DNA of 64,000 nt from Cytobacillus suaedae (GTDB lineage Bacteria; Bacillota; Bacilli; Bacillales; Bacillaceae_L): positions 3,187,001 through 3,251,000 of the forward strand of contig CP063163.1 in assembly GCA_014960805.1 (NCBI GenBank), in the 5' to 3' direction. The notes under the pieces are model-generated. The model did no database searches. It saw only the letters and a program-made list of their open reading frames with translations, and was not told the origin of the DNA. The position numbers were made by a program, and so were the translations under genes. Positions 1 through 9,314 of this stretch are shown here, piece after piece (position 1 is the stretch's first letter; every line of letters begins with the position of its first letter).

Positions 1-17
1 TTTATTGCAGAAAAAGT

Positions 18-45
18 TAAAGCGACCAATTAGGCCGCTTTTTTT
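18..45 (+). terminator. rho-independent terminator at window edge
   Basis: A short GC stem (AAAGCG pairing with CGCTTT, with flanking CC/GG) is followed by seven T on the plus strand. It probably ends a plus-strand gene outside the window. It also touches the stop codon of the convergent minus-strand lipoprotein gene. Confidence 0.6.
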
Positions 46-673
46 ACTCTTTATTTTCAGTAGCAGTCAATACAAGCCCACGCTCATTCTCAACAACTTT
101 ATAATTTACATTATTCAAGGTAGCTGAGGAATCAAGTTGATCCTTATCTTTTTCTAAAATAACTAAGTCATGGACCATTGAGTTAATTTGAGCTTCGCTT
201 ACTTTATTGTCTTTATTTGTAACGGATACTAGTAAAAAGAAGGAAGCTAGAGTATCTTCAAATTGATCAAGTGATTGTTCTAGCTTTTCAGCTTCTACTT
301 CTTTTCGGATAATGGACAGTTTTGACACTTCATTTGTATCTTCGTTAACAATTCCCTCTAAAATTAATCCTTCACCTACATCAGTCTTAAATTCACCATT
401 TGATACAACAAGATCTGTAATTTGATATGCTTCGTCTTCTTTCATTTCAGCTTGGGCATTGTTCCAGTTTTCTTTTAATTCCTCAGTTGTAAATCCTAAT
501 GTACCAAGCTCGGTTTGTGCTTGGATTCGTGCAATTCCTGCATCATTGACTGTTGTTCCTTCTGTTTCTGCTGTTTTTGCCTCTTTCTTCTCTTCCTTGG
601 CTTTGTCGTCACCACCGCCACAGCCTACTAAAGTTAATGAACTCATAAGAAGTAAAATGATTAATTTTTTCAT
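44..673 (-). CDS. hypothetical lipoprotein
   Basis: A secreted, lipid-anchored protein of about 209 residues. The ATG at 673 is chosen because GGGAGG lies just upstream and it opens directly into a signal peptide (MKKLIILLLMSS) with lipobox LVGC; the longer frame adds 12 residues without signal-peptide character. The mature part is highly charged (KEEKKEAKTAE, later acidic stretches) and has no motif I recognise. It sits beside a second lipoprotein gene of similar size on the same strand, so the two may be exported together. Function unknown. Confidence 0.75.
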   Translation of the reverse strand: MKKLIILLLMSSLTLVGCGGGDDKAKEEKKEAKTAETEGTTVNDAGIARIQAQTELGTLGFTTEELKENWNNAQAEMKEDEAYQITDLVVSNGEFKTDVGEGLILEGIVNEDTNEVSKLSIIRKEVEAEKLEQSLDQFEDTLASFFLLVSVTNKDNKVSEAQINSMVHDLVILEKDKDQLDSSATLNNVNYKVVENERGLVLTATENKE

Positions 674-751
674 AACATCCTCCCAATTTAATGCCATTTC
701 ATATAGCATTAATATGTACGGAAGATGTTAAATTCATTCCACCATAAATGA

Positions 752-1414
752 TTAATGTGACGGTGCTTCCTCATTAAACATAATCCGATAAAGAAAAACT
801 TCTTTATACTTACTAACAAATTCTTGTAATTCAGATTCATCCTGACCAAGAATATGATTTGTCATCGTCATTGAATCTCTATTATCTTTCACAGCATAGG
901 CCAATGTTACTGGAACATTTATATGCTCAACTTTCATTTCATCTCCGATACCTGAATATCCCTCACTTAAATTCATATCTTCTACTTTAACTGCTAATGA
1001 TTGAGATGATGCTGTTGTCCCACCGTCAGATAATGAAGAATTCCAACGTTGGTATTTGGTTTCATCCTCTAGGTTAAAGACCGTCCTAGCGAAGGAAACA
1101 GTGAATTTCTTTACTTTTTCATCTTCTTTTGGTTCTACACTCATCGCTGCACCTGTTAATCGTCCTTGGTTTTTCCCATCTTTGTAATGTTCAACCCAAT
1201 ACTCGATGTATTTAACATCCCTCGGCTCATAAAGTTCGATGTCAAACATAGCTACTTTATCTAGTCCTAGGGATTGAATAAGACTTTGATTTACATTATT
1301 TTGTTTTGAAGTCTTGATTGTCGCAAACGTGTCTTCTTGTTGTACCTCTTTGGAACATGCAGTTAATACTAATAATAAGAAAATGCCAAAGACTAGCTTT
1401 TTCAAAAATCCCAC
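752..1414 (-). CDS. hypothetical lipoprotein
   Basis: A 220-residue protein with an N-terminal signal peptide ending in the lipobox LTAC, so it is predicted to be anchored to the outer face of the membrane. The rest looks like a globular beta-rich extracellular domain; I recognise no family. It lies upstream of the other lipoprotein gene on the same strand, 78 bp away, and divergent from yqzG. Function unknown. Confidence 0.75.
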   Translation of the reverse strand: MGFLKKLVFGIFLLLVLTACSKEVQQEDTFATIKTSKQNNVNQSLIQSLGLDKVAMFDIELYEPRDVKYIEYWVEHYKDGKNQGRLTGAAMSVEPKEDEKVKKFTVSFARTVFNLEDETKYQRWNSSLSDGGTTASSQSLAVKVEDMNLSEGYSGIGDEMKVEHINVPVTLAYAVKDNRDSMTMTNHILGQDESELQEFVSKYKEVFLYRIMFNEEAPSH

Positions 1415-1468
1415 CGCCTATGAATAGTTATAATTCCTTTGAAGATGCTATAAAATGAGGTGATTACT

Positions 1469-1813
1469 ATGATTAAAAAAATTATTGTGTTACTTTTTAT
1501 AGCTATGTTCCTTAGCTTCCATTATACTTACGTTCTTCCACTGGAAAAAGTTTCAGCCGAATCTGGACAATTAAAGGAAGGCGAAAAATGGGGAGAGCTA
1601 GCTATAAAGGAAGTCCAGGAAAAGTACAAGGGTGTTCTAATTAAAGAATATCAATATATTTGGCACGAAGAAAAGAAGGACGGTACTGGTATTAAGCGAT
1701 TTAAATTTTTATTACGACACTTTGGAAAAGAATTCGGAGTGTATGTGACGATTAGTTATGATGTACAGTCAGAAGAGGTAAAAGAGATACAACTAATGGA
1801 GGTTGTGCATTAA
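1469..1813 (+). CDS. yqzG: YqzG/DUF3889 family secreted protein
   Basis: A 114-residue protein with an N-terminal hydrophobic signal segment and a small charged domain. It matches the general pattern of the YqzG/DUF3889 family, whose B. subtilis gene also lies beside the comG region. The ATG at 1469 is preferred over the GTG at 1460 because GAGGTG lies 6 nt before it, while the GTG overlaps that ribosome binding site. It faces yqzE and shares the terminator region between them. Molecular function is unknown; the family assignment is from recall of sequence and context. Confidence 0.7.
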   Translation: MIKKIIVLLFIAMFLSFHYTYVLPLEKVSAESGQLKEGEKWGELAIKEVQEKYKGVLIKEYQYIWHEEKKDGTGIKRFKFLLRHFGKEFGVYVTISYDVQSEEVKEIQLMEVVH

Positions 1814-1817
1814 AAAA

Positions 1818-1860
1818 GAGTGACATTGAGAAAGATGTCACTCTACATTTATTTTTTTTT
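1818..1860 (+). terminator. terminator after yqzG
   Basis: A 9-bp stem (GAGTGACAT / ATGTCACTC) follows the yqzG stop codon and leads into a T-rich run. The run doubles as the lysine-rich 3' end of yqzE on the other strand. Confidence 0.75.
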
Positions 1861-2028
1861 CTTCATCAATAATTTAAATGCAAAAGGAATTACGCCAAAC
1901 CATTGATCCATAAAAGGTGACCTTTCACTTTTTCGAAGTTGTCTGGTTTCCTTACGGATATTTTTGGGTTTATCTATATAGCTTACAATTTGCTGAGTCA
2001 TGAACTTAACATAATCATTTGGAGACAT
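1849..2028 (-). CDS. yqzE: YqzE family small protein
   Basis: A 59-residue protein that starts MSPNDYVKFMTQQ, has the central basic stretch RKETRQLRKSERSP, and ends with a hydrophobic patch followed by four lysines. It resembles YqzE, encoded next to comGG/aroK in B. subtilis. The ATG has a GAAGGTGATATT ribosome binding region. It lies 45 bp downstream of aroK on the same strand and is probably co-transcribed. Function is not established. Confidence 0.8.
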   Translation of the reverse strand: MSPNDYVKFMTQQIVSYIDKPKNIRKETRQLRKSERSPFMDQWFGVIPFAFKLLMKKKK

Positions 2029-2072
2029 AATATCACCTTCTTACTCTTTTAGTGTCATTATGCCCAAGTATA

Positions 2073-2570
2073 CTACTTTTTAACCTTTACCTTGATCTCA
2101 TTAACAATATCGTCCACTTCTTTATTAGAAGTATCAATTGTGTAGTGTGCTTCTTGGTAAAAAGGTAATCGGTCTTGGTATAATTTTTCTGTTCTTGTTA
2201 TTTGCTCATGATTAAATAGTGGTCTTGACGTATCATGTTTAAGCCGTTCAATAATGATGTCAAAATCACAGTGCAAGAAAATGACAGTTCCATGAGAAAA
2301 CATCCATTCACGATTTTCTTGCTGAATAACGATTCCCCCACCAGTTGTGATTATCACATCCTCAATTGGTAGCACCTTCAAAGCTTCTCGCTCATAGGAC
2401 CGAAAAGCAGTTTCTCCCTCTGTCTCAAAGATATTCTTAATTTTTTTAACCTTATTTTTTTCAATGTAATCATCAGTATCAATCACTGGCAGATTCAATG
2501 CCTTACTAAGTTCTCGACCAATTGTTGATTTACCCGCTCCCATAAATCCTGTTAAATAAATTGCTCTCAT
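2073..2570 (-). CDS. aroK: shikimate kinase
   Basis: Phosphorylates shikimate to shikimate-3-phosphate with ATP, the fifth step of chorismate synthesis, in the cytoplasm. The 165 residues have the family length. Visible motifs are the P-loop GFMGAGKS (8-15), the DTDD shikimate/Mg site (31-34), the FRSYE arginine (about 57), the GGG shikimate-binding loop (77-79) and the RPLF lid arginine (116). It follows comGG by 60 bp on the same strand, as in related Bacilli, and may be read through from the comG operon. Confidence 0.95.
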   Translation of the reverse strand: MRAIYLTGFMGAGKSTIGRELSKALNLPVIDTDDYIEKNKVKKIKNIFETEGETAFRSYEREALKVLPIEDVIITTGGGIVIQQENREWMFSHGTVIFLHCDFDIIIERLKHDTSRPLFNHEQITRTEKLYQDRLPFYQEAHYTIDTSNKEVDDIVNEIKVKVKK

Positions 2571-2630
2571 TGTACTCTCCTAATGTATGTTTGTTGTCAT
2601 TTTACAACAATTTTGGATTCTAAACCATTT

Positions 2631-3023
2631 TTAAAATTTACTCCATTGAACTGGTCTCTTCTCCATAAGATTATACAAAAGCCTAGCGTTATATTTCCTC
2701 CCATTTGAAGTCTCACAGTACATCGTAATAGATAATGTATCTAACGTTTGTTGAGCAACTAGATATCTTACTTTTCCATTTGGATAATACAACCATGCTG
2801 AATATGAACTAGTTTGAGTGTTATTTTCTGTTCTAACCTCTATCTCCTCAATGATATCATCAATAGACATACTAATTATCATTTCCAAATGATATTGCTC
2901 TTCAACTTCCTTATAAAATCGTTTTTCAGTGAGATATAGGTCTAATTGGTGTGTGAATACTATAATTAATACTAAGGAGATAGCGAGGGTTGTTGGTAAG
3001 ATAAAGCCTTTTTCATTTTTCAT
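2631..3023 (-). CDS. comGG: competence pseudopilus minor component ComGG
   Basis: Last gene of the comG operon. The 130-residue product starts MKNEKGFILPTT with a hydrophobic N-terminal helix, but lacks the canonical F-T-L-x-E cleavage sequence. This is typical of ComGG, which associates with the pseudopilus without standard prepilin processing. The remainder is a small globular domain with little conserved sequence, so the assignment rests mainly on gene order. It follows comGF by 3 bp. Confidence 0.85.
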   Translation of the reverse strand: MKNEKGFILPTTLAISLVLIIVFTHQLDLYLTEKRFYKEVEEQYHLEMIISMSIDDIIEEIEVRTENNTQTSSYSAWLYYPNGKVRYLVAQQTLDTLSITMYCETSNGRKYNARLLYNLMEKRPVQWSKF

Positions 3024-3026
3024 ACA

Positions 3027-3446
3027 TCACCCCAACGGAAAGACAGAGAATAGTTGTGACCTAAAAACGTTGTTATGTTTATCTATTGCTTCAATAGCTA
3101 CTCCATTGTTTAGTAACTCATATTTAACCACACTAACGTTTTGTAATAAAATTTCATGTCCTGCTCCATTCACTCTTCTACGTATGCTCGTACCATAAAG
3201 TTCGTAGGTCACTGTTTCCTCGTTATTTTTAAAAAATGTAAGGGTTGTATTTATATGCGAAATCTGAGTCGATTGGTATATTTCCTGTTTCGCTTGTTGG
3301 ATAAAGAGCTCCCATTCAAGCTTATTTATTCCGGCCTTTGGCTCTTTTATAATAGCTAGCAAACCTACTAAGAAAGTGAGTAGGAGCATTAGGATAGAAA
3401 GTGAAACAAGCATTTCTAAGAATGTAAAACCTCTTTCATTGTTCAT
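3027..3446 (-). CDS. comGF: competence prepilin-like protein ComGF
   Basis: A minor pseudopilin of the DNA-uptake machine. Translation most likely begins at MNNERGF (ATG at 3446), giving about 139 residues; upstream residues in the frame lack prepilin character. NERGFTFLEMLVS is the type IV prepilin cleavage signal (ComC cuts after G) with the conserved E five residues later, followed by one transmembrane helix. The start overlaps the comGE stop, indicating translational coupling. Confidence 0.9.
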   Translation of the reverse strand: MNNERGFTFLEMLVSLSILMLLLTFLVGLLAIIKEPKAGINKLEWELFIQQAKQEIYQSTQISHINTTLTFFKNNEETVTYELYGTSIRRRVNGAGHEILLQNVSVVKYELLNNGVAIEAIDKHNNVFRSQLFSVFPLG

Positions 3447-3775
3447 TATTTTGTATATCCACACCTTTCTACTGTACGTTTTCGTTTATCCTCCCACTCA
3501 ACACAAACAGTTGTTTCATCACCAAGACTCCATTCCAAAACATACGAAATCCCATTTCTCTGAATAACTTTATTTTCTTTTATACGAGCAGCATGTTTAA
3601 TGCTCATTAATTCTTCAAAAACTAATTGGTTTGCAGTATTTATTAATAGAATATTAAATCTTTCTTGTTTAATTAAAACGTAGGATGGTACCAATGTGAT
3701 TATTAGAAGTACCCAAACTGAAAAGGATACTAACACCTCCAACATTGAAAAACCCCGCTCACACTTGTGTAACAT
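3446..3775 (-). CDS. comGE: competence prepilin-like protein ComGE
   Basis: A minor pseudopilin of about 109 residues. The start at 3775 (MLHKCERGFSMLEVLVS) places the prepilin peptidase site ERG/F near the N-terminus. The open frame extends 37 codons upstream into comGD, but that part is only overlap. A single hydrophobic helix follows and then a short globular domain with two cysteines near the C-terminus. The gene overlaps the end of comGD by 17 bp. Confidence 0.88.
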   Translation of the reverse strand: MLHKCERGFSMLEVLVSFSVWVLLIITLVPSYVLIKQERFNILLINTANQLVFEELMSIKHAARIKENKVIQRNGISYVLEWSLGDETTVCVEWEDKRKRTVERCGYTK

Positions 3776-4208
3776 AAAAACGCCCTTTCCCAAGTAAGAA
3801 TGTGATTTTATATACCTCACCTTTAATATCAAATAGTATCGTTCCTGATTTCGAAAGGTTTCCATTTGAGAGATAAATAACACCATGCGTTAAATTGTTG
3901 TATGGAATGGTAATATTATTTGAATAGTTGCGTCTTAGGACCTCTCTCTTGGAGGAACCAACTAAGACCTTGTAGTGAAATTCATGATCCATAAAATACA
4001 CATATACTGATTCGCTATGACTCATTGCATAGTTTTGTGCAAAGAGCAGATCGTTTTCTAGTGTTTGAAAAAAGGATTGGATTTTTTTAGCTTCAACTAC
4101 CGGTTTTAATTGAAGAAAAGAAACAGAGGTAATTACGGATAAAACAGTCAACACAAGGAGGATTTCAATAAGAGTAAAGCCACGTTGATTATTTTTAGGG
4201 AGTAGCAC
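3759..4208 (-). CDS. comGD: competence prepilin-like protein ComGD
   Basis: A minor pseudopilin of 149 residues. NQRGFTLIEILLVLTVLSV is a classical prepilin leader: short basic head, G/F cleavage site, glutamate at +5, then a hydrophobic helix. The soluble domain carries no motif I can name; order and leader identify it. It overlaps comGC by 14 bp, consistent with coupled translation within the operon. Confidence 0.9.
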   Translation of the reverse strand: MLLPKNNQRGFTLIEILLVLTVLSVITSVSFLQLKPVVEAKKIQSFFQTLENDLLFAQNYAMSHSESVYVYFMDHEFHYKVLVGSSKREVLRRNYSNNITIPYNNLTHGVIYLSNGNLSKSGTILFDIKGEVYKITFLLGKGRFYVTQV

Positions 4209-4497
4209 TTTCAGAAACTTCTCCAGTAATTGAATCGATTACAATTGGGTTTCCACCGGGACATCTGTCAGTATTAATATAATTACCCGTTTTAAGTTCC
4301 TCCAGTGTCGGAATTGTCTCATTCTCTATTTCAAATACTTGTACTTGTGCCTGAACCATTTTGATGAGTGCATCACATCCCTTATCTTTTATGACAGCAT
4401 TGTGAGAAGTAATGTTCGGAATTGTAATTAGTAATAAAATTGAAATGACAAACAAAACGATGATCATTTCTATAAGTGTAAAGCCTCTTTCATTCAT
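4195..4497 (-). CDS. comGC: major competence pseudopilin ComGC
   Basis: Main subunit of the competence pseudopilus. The 100-residue prepilin begins MNERGFTLIEM, the canonical ComC cleavage site with glutamate +5, followed by a long hydrophobic helix. Two cysteines (KGCDAL and DRCPGG) match the intramolecular disulfide known for ComGC, made by the BdbDC system. The C-terminal region (LEELKTGNYI) resembles T2SS/T4P major pilins. It lies 15 bp after comGB. Confidence 0.95.
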   Translation of the reverse strand: MNERGFTLIEMIIVLFVISILLLITIPNITSHNAVIKDKGCDALIKMVQAQVQVFEIENETIPTLEELKTGNYINTDRCPGGNPIVIDSITGEVSESATP

Positions 4498-4512
4498 TGT
4501 CTTTATCTCCTT

Positions 4513-5544
4513 TTATATAGAATTTATTAGCTTAAACATAGGTAGCATGATTGCCATGTACATTGATACGATAATTAGTCCAATACTCGTAAACAAAAGT
4601 GGCTGGCTAACTTTTAGGAAGGTCGCTATTTTACTATCTAATTGCTCTAATGTGTAATGGCTATAATGATATAGTTCTTGATCAAGATTCCCGTGAGATT
4701 GACCGTGTTTAATGATTTGGGCTAGTTCTTGATCGAAGTAAGTTCTTGTAGAAATGATATGATCTAATCTTTCACCAGAAGTTAGCAATGACTTTATTTC
4801 AATTGCTTCTTCTCTAAAAAATTCTGAGTGCTTTTGCTCCTCAAAGGATCTAATTGCCTCATAAATTGAGAGTCCACCTTTGAGTAAGTTACTAAGTTGA
4901 ACTGAGAAAAAATGAGAGTTCAGCAGCCTAATCCACTTATTAATAAAAGGTACTTTTACTATAAGCCTCATCTTTTTAATTGCTGATAGTCGCGTAAAAT
5001 ATAAGAAGTAAAGGAGGAGACTTAACACAAGGAAGACTAATACAACATAAAAAACTATTTTACTAAGGTTAGAAAAGTTTAGAAGGATGGAGATGAAAAA
5101 TGACGTATCTAGGTTCATTGAATGATAGAGCCCCACAAACTGTGGTAAGAGAATTTTAACTAGGACAATTACAATGCAACAAACAAAGAAAATGAGGAAA
5201 AGTGGATAACTAATCATTTTCTTAAGCTTTGCTATATGTTCAATTCTTCGAGCCAATATCAAACTACCTTCTCGAAGTGCAAAAGAAATATCTCCTTGTT
5301 TTTGAGCAAAAAATAAATAAGCAAGTACATCTTTATGAAACTTTAAATCTGTTAGAATGCTATAAAAGCTATCCCCCTCCTTTAGTTTTTGCAACCCTAT
5401 TTGTAAATCCCGCCTACATTTTTCACTCATTTGTAACTGCAGAAATTCAATGCCTTGTGTGAGAGAATAGCCATGATCCAGTAATTCTCCTAATCTTTTT
5501 AAAAAGACCACTTGTTCCTGAGGCTTCCATTTATTCTTTGTCAT
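4513..5544 (-). CDS. comGB: competence pseudopilus membrane platform ComGB
   Basis: A polytopic inner-membrane assembly platform of the GspF/PilC family that works with ComGA to assemble the pseudopilus. I place the start at the ATG at 5544 (MTKNKWKPQEQ), about 343 residues; the frame stays open 17 codons upstream inside comGA. There are two GspF-type cytoplasmic domains, hydrophobic segments in the middle (two, separated by a short loop) and one at the C-terminus. It overlaps comGA by 14 bp. Confidence 0.92.
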   Translation of the reverse strand: MTKNKWKPQEQVVFLKRLGELLDHGYSLTQGIEFLQLQMSEKCRRDLQIGLQKLKEGDSFYSILTDLKFHKDVLAYLFFAQKQGDISFALREGSLILARRIEHIAKLKKMISYPLFLIFFVCCIVIVLVKILLPQFVGLYHSMNLDTSFFISILLNFSNLSKIVFYVVLVFLVLSLLLYFLYFTRLSAIKKMRLIVKVPFINKWIRLLNSHFFSVQLSNLLKGGLSIYEAIRSFEEQKHSEFFREEAIEIKSLLTSGERLDHIISTRTYFDQELAQIIKHGQSHGNLDQELYHYSHYTLEQLDSKIATFLKVSQPLLFTSIGLIIVSMYMAIMLPMFKLINSI

Positions 5545-6601
5545 CTTTAATAACCCATCGTTCCATCTCACTATTATCCAAATACCCAAGTGCAATCCCC
5601 TTTTTGATCACATCACGTAGCTTTAGGTAGTTCCCACTACCTTTTTCCCCCTTCGCCTCTTTCATTACCTCTTCTAGCGCTCGTCCACTTAGCAGTTCAT
5701 AAACACTAGCACGGCGTATTTTTCTCATCTTTTTACAATGAGATGAGCATTGTCCCTCACAAAATGGACATTTAATAGTTACGAGCCTTTGTGCTGCGAT
5801 TGCAATGAGTGTTTGTTCGATTTCTTGGAGAGAGACATCAAATTCTAATAGACGATAAATCGCTCCTTTCGTATCTCTCGTATGCATGGTTGAGAGAACT
5901 AAATGACCTGTAAGTGCTGCTCGTACAGCAATTTGGGCCGTTTCAGCATCACGAATCTCTCCGACCATGATGATATCAGGATCATGCCTTAAAATCGCTT
6001 TGAGGCCTGTTGCATAGGTAATACCTGCTTTTTCATTTACTTGAACTTGCAGAACATCCTCATTCTTTCGCTCGATTGGATCCTCTAGGGTAATGATATT
6101 TCGGTTGAATAGTTTTTTTGTAGCACCTAACAGGGAGTAAAGCGTAGTCGTCTTACCTGAGCCAGTCGGGCCGGTAAATAAAATAAGGCCATGTGAGTGT
6201 TTTAATAGTGAGATTAATTTTTTTGTAGTGTTTGGAAAAAGAGAAAGCTGAGACAATGGGTAGGTTGTATCCTGTGGAAGCATTCGGATAACTAAACTTT
6301 CGTCATAGGCGGTGGGTAATGTTGAAAGACGTAAACTAATTAAGTGGTCATGTATGATTGTAGAAAGCGCACCATTTTGCGGACGACGTCTTTCTCCAAT
6401 ATCCATTTCGGCAAGGAATTTAAAGTGAGAAACTAGGCGGTCAAATCTTTGTTTCTCGATGATTTCCTTTGTTACTAGTTCGTGGTCTAGCCTAAACTGG
6501 ATAATCGCATCATTTCTGCGAGGAACAAAATGGATGTCAGATACTCGATTAATATATGCATCCTGCAAAATCCTGTCCCCCAATTGTTCAATTGGATTCA
6601 A
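5531..6601 (-). CDS. comGA: competence secretion-type ATPase ComGA
   Basis: Cytoplasmic ATPase that powers pseudopilus assembly for DNA uptake. The 356 residues show Walker A GPTGSGKT (144-151), an Asp box (TLEDPIE), Walker B-like IIMVGE (210-215) and the His box TGHLVLSTMHT (231-241) of GspE/PilB enzymes. A C-x2-C...C-x3-C cluster near residue 280 resembles the zinc site of T2SS ATPases. The start is TTG, with GAGGTG 7 nt upstream and no better ATG. First gene of the operon; ComK control is expected from the family, but I see no convincing K-box pair. Confidence 0.95.
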   Translation of the reverse strand: MNPIEQLGDRILQDAYINRVSDIHFVPRRNDAIIQFRLDHELVTKEIIEKQRFDRLVSHFKFLAEMDIGERRRPQNGALSTIIHDHLISLRLSTLPTAYDESLVIRMLPQDTTYPLSQLSLFPNTTKKLISLLKHSHGLILFTGPTGSGKTTTLYSLLGATKKLFNRNIITLEDPIERKNEDVLQVQVNEKAGITYATGLKAILRHDPDIIMVGEIRDAETAQIAVRAALTGHLVLSTMHTRDTKGAIYRLLEFDVSLQEIEQTLIAIAAQRLVTIKCPFCEGQCSSHCKKMRKIRRASVYELLSGRALEEVMKEAKGEKGSGNYLKLRDVIKKGIALGYLDNSEMERWVIKDDKE

Positions 6602-6868
6602 TGATAATCACCTCATCTATTTTTATACAAATATATCATTTCAACAAAAAGTAACATTTACCTTCAAATTTTTTATTATTTTGTAAATTTTGTGTAAACT
6701 GTTCACAAATTGGCCACATTCCTTATCCTCCATGGGTTTCTCTCCACTTCTTACCATTTAACAGGAGTAAATTAGGTAGGTCTAATCGACTAAACCTTAA
6801 TACTGGCTTAATATTCCATTGTTATAATTTGTCTTAATTAGAATGTTTAGGATGATGGGGGCATGATT
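6602..6868. promoter_or_regulatory. divergent promoter region between comGA and chemoreceptor gene
   Basis: A gene-free AT-rich segment with A and T tracts that must hold the promoters of both divergent transcription units. One imperfect AAAA-N5-TTTT-like match (around 6645-6657) is present on the comG side; no clear tandem ComK box is visible. Confidence 0.4.
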
Positions 6869-8602
6869 ATGAAAAAGTTTATTTACAATTTTAAGAAGAC
6901 CTTACTAAACAAGCAATCCAAAACAAACTTCGCATTTAGGTTTAGTAGACTTAGCCTACGAAGAAGATTGTCATTTCTTTTTGTTATATTACTTATAACA
7001 TCACTCACTACGGTAGGGGTTAGTTCTTACTTTCAAGCAAAAAATGCGACGATACAGACAATCGAAAACAGGTTAGAAAGAGAAGCCGAGATGATGGGGT
7101 ATGTTGCTAAAAATCTAAAGTTTCTATATATAAGTGATGATACATATTTTAAACAACAACTAGAGGTTAGTGTACGAGACCAACAAAAACAACTAGAAAA
7201 AGATGGGATTGTTTCAAGCATCTATACTATTTCTAATAAAACAGTAACACCTTTTAAGAGTAGTAAGGACTCTTCACTATCTTTCTCAGATACGTTTATC
7301 AATAAAGTAACCCAATCTGACAAAGCTGTTTTTCAAGAAAAGATAAGTGGTGAAGATTATACAATTTCAACTTTAAAGTTGAATGAGGTAAATGGGCAGT
7401 ATCTGTTAGTCGTTCCTACTGAATCTTATTTAGGTGCGGTAACTAAAATGGCCACCTTTACAATTATCACTGTAGTAGTAAGTATTATAATTTCTTCAAT
7501 CATTCTTAGCCTTTTTGTTAAAGGCTTAACAAAACCTCTGGTGAGATTGACTGATATAATGAGACAAGTTCGTGATGGCAATTTAGTGGAGTTATCCGAT
7601 TCTTTACAGACAAAGATACCAGAAATACGTTCTTTAGATAAAAGTTTTCATACCATGCTTACTCAAATGCGAATGATTATTAAAGAAATAAATGAGACAA
7701 CAAATCAATTAGAACTAACGGGCGGAAGCCTCAGTTGTACTTCAGAAGATGCATTGGAGTATAGCCGTCAATTAATAAAGGCTATTAATGTTGTAAAAGA
7801 CGGTGCAGAACAGACTGCGATAAGCTCTGAAAGTAATGTGGCGAGTTATCATGCAATGAAAGAAAATGTTGATAAATTATTACTCAATATGAATACAGTT
7901 TTTAAAAGTTCAGAAGACATGAACCAATCAGCTATTCGTGGTGAACAGAATAATTCAATTTTAATTGAAAAAACCATCTCTTTTGAAAAAGATTTTGAAC
8001 ATATGACATCTACAGTAAAACAAGTACAGCACCATTCTAATTCTATATCGAATTTAGTAGGGTTAATAAAAAACATTGCTGAGCAAACAAAGTTGTTATC
8101 ACTGAATGCTTCTATCGAGGCCGCTAGAGCTGGAGAGGCTGGCAAAGGATTCGCTGTTGTTGCTCAGGAAGTAGGTAAACTAGCGGAAGAATCTTCAAAA
8201 GCAAGTAAAGAGATCTCTAGCTCAATTTCAGAAATGGAAAAAGTAACGTTTGTTGCTACCGAAGAGTTTGACCAAATGCTTCAAAAGATTAAAACGAATC
8301 TTTCTAGTGCACATGATTCAAAAGAGTCATTTGACCACCTTATGAAAGTAATCTCTAGTTTAACTGTTAAGTTAGAAGACATGAAAACTGAATTAGTTGA
8401 AATAAAAGAAGGAATTCCTGAACTTGAGGAAGCAACAATTCGCTTCGCCTCTGTATCGCAGGAAACATTAGCAAGCAGCGAGGAAATGCTAGCCACAAGT
8501 GAAAATCAAATTGTTCAAATGGAAAGCACCTATGAAGCTGGTATGAGGTTGAGTGAACTATCTAAGTCACTATCACAACTTTCTAAGAGGTTTAAATTAT
8601 AA
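6869..8602 (+). CDS. methyl-accepting chemotaxis protein
   Basis: A membrane chemoreceptor that passes ligand signals to CheA/CheW. Domain order: a basic cytoplasmic head (to about residue 33), a first membrane helix, an extracytoplasmic sensor of about 140 residues, a second membrane helix near 200-220, a HAMP domain (after [10 protein letters not shown]), then a long coiled coil. The signalling tip is intact ([21 protein letters not shown]). The start could be 6863 or 6869; 6869 gives better spacing from the GGGGG run. The ligand cannot be told from sequence. Confidence 0.93.
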   Translation: MKKFIYNFKKTLLNKQSKTNFAFRFSRLSLRRRLSFLFVILLITSLTTVGVSSYFQAKNATIQTIENRLEREAEMMGYVAKNLKFLYISDDTYFKQQLEVSVRDQQKQLEKDGIVSSIYTISNKTVTPFKSSKDSSLSFSDTFINKVTQSDKAVFQEKISGEDYTISTLKLNEVNGQYLLVVPTESYLGAVTKMATFTIITVVVSIIISSIILSLFVKGLTKPLVRLTDIMRQVRDGNLVELSDSLQTKIPEIRSLDKSFHTMLTQMRMIIKEINETTNQLELTGGSLSCTSEDALEYSRQLIKAINVVKDGAEQTAISSESNVASYHAMKENVDKLLLNMNTVFKSSEDMNQSAIRGEQNNSILIEKTISFEKDFEHMTSTVKQVQHHSNSISNLVGLIKNIAEQTKLLSLNASIEAARAGEAGKGFAVVAQEVGKLAEESSKASKEISSSISEMEKVTFVATEEFDQMLQKIKTNLSSAHDSKESFDHLMKVISSLTVKLEDMKTELVEIKEGIPELEEATIRFASVSQETLASSEEMLATSENQIVQMESTYEAGMRLSELSKSLSQLSKRFKL

Positions 8603-8609
8603 AAAACAA

Positions 8610-8644
8610 GAGAGCAACCATAGTATGGTTGCTCTCTCCTTTTT
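8610..8644 (+). terminator. terminator after chemoreceptor gene
   Basis: A 13-bp stem (GAGAGCAACCATA with its complement, one-base loop) followed by CCTTTTT. It lies between convergent genes and probably serves the plus strand. Confidence 0.85.
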
Positions 8645-9314
8645 ACTGTAGATACTTAGGCGGTGGTGTTTCATGTGACTTATAGTTAACTTCAGAAAAG
8701 ATATCTGACTGATCGTATTCTTGCTTTTGTGATGCAGGTGGCGTAGGTTCAACAGCAGGTTCATTAAACTTTGTAATTAATTTAACTTTAGGTAATCGCT
8801 GATTAATCAGCATTTTGATTTCCTGAATATCTTTCTGTATTTGTTCTACATCCTGTTTTGTGGCAGGCTGTAGATTATCTTTAAGAAGGAAACCAATTTG
8901 CCCATTTGGTTCTAATGTAGCCCACTTTATATCAGAAATCCTGGCAACATTACCTTGACGTAACTTCATTTCAACCTGGTCAACTGTTAATCTCATTTTT
9001 TTTATGTTCTTTACATTCAATTCTCCATTTTCAATAATCATCTTAGATTTACCTGTGATAAATGTTTCTAGTTTATCTGACTTTATTTGGCCATATTCGA
9101 TTGCAATTAATGTCAGGATTAAGACAGCACCTACTCCAATGGTTACCCAAATATTTCTACCCGCAAGAGGTTGTACAAGCAAAGACCCAATTCCAATCAT
9201 AATAACCGTTTGTGCTAAGGTCATTTGTGAGATAGACTTTCTTCCAGCAAATCTTAGTAAAAAAGTACCCGCTACTATTATTAATACTGCCTTCCAAATC
9301 CAACTAAAATCCAT
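8643..9314 (-). CDS. DUF421 (YetF-like) membrane protein
   Basis: A 223-residue membrane protein of the DUF421/YetF type. Three hydrophobic helices fill the first ~75 residues, including the family motif LLRFAGRKSISQMT. A small cytoplasmic alpha/beta domain follows (GKSKMIIENGELN), then a proline-rich variable tail (PTPPASQ, ETPPPKYLQ). Relatives in B. subtilis (YkjA, YrbG, YetF) have no agreed biochemical role. It is transcribed alone, facing the chemoreceptor gene. Confidence 0.85.
   Translation of the reverse strand: MDFSWIWKAVLIIVAGTFLLRFAGRKSISQMTLAQTVIMIGIGSLLVQPLAGRNIWVTIGVGAVLILTLIAIEYGQIKSDKLETFITGKSKMIIENGELNVKNIKKMRLTVDQVEMKLRQGNVARISDIKWATLEPNGQIGFLLKDNLQPATKQDVEQIQKDIQEIKMLINQRLPKVKLITKFNEPAVEPTPPASQKQEYDQSDIFSEVNYKSHETPPPKYLQ

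Noticed and set aside
6602-6720. ComK box (AAAA-N5-TTTT pair) upstream of comGA
   Set aside because: Only one imperfect half-type match is visible. The region is so AT-rich that such matches are expected by chance; ComK control is likely from the family but not shown here.
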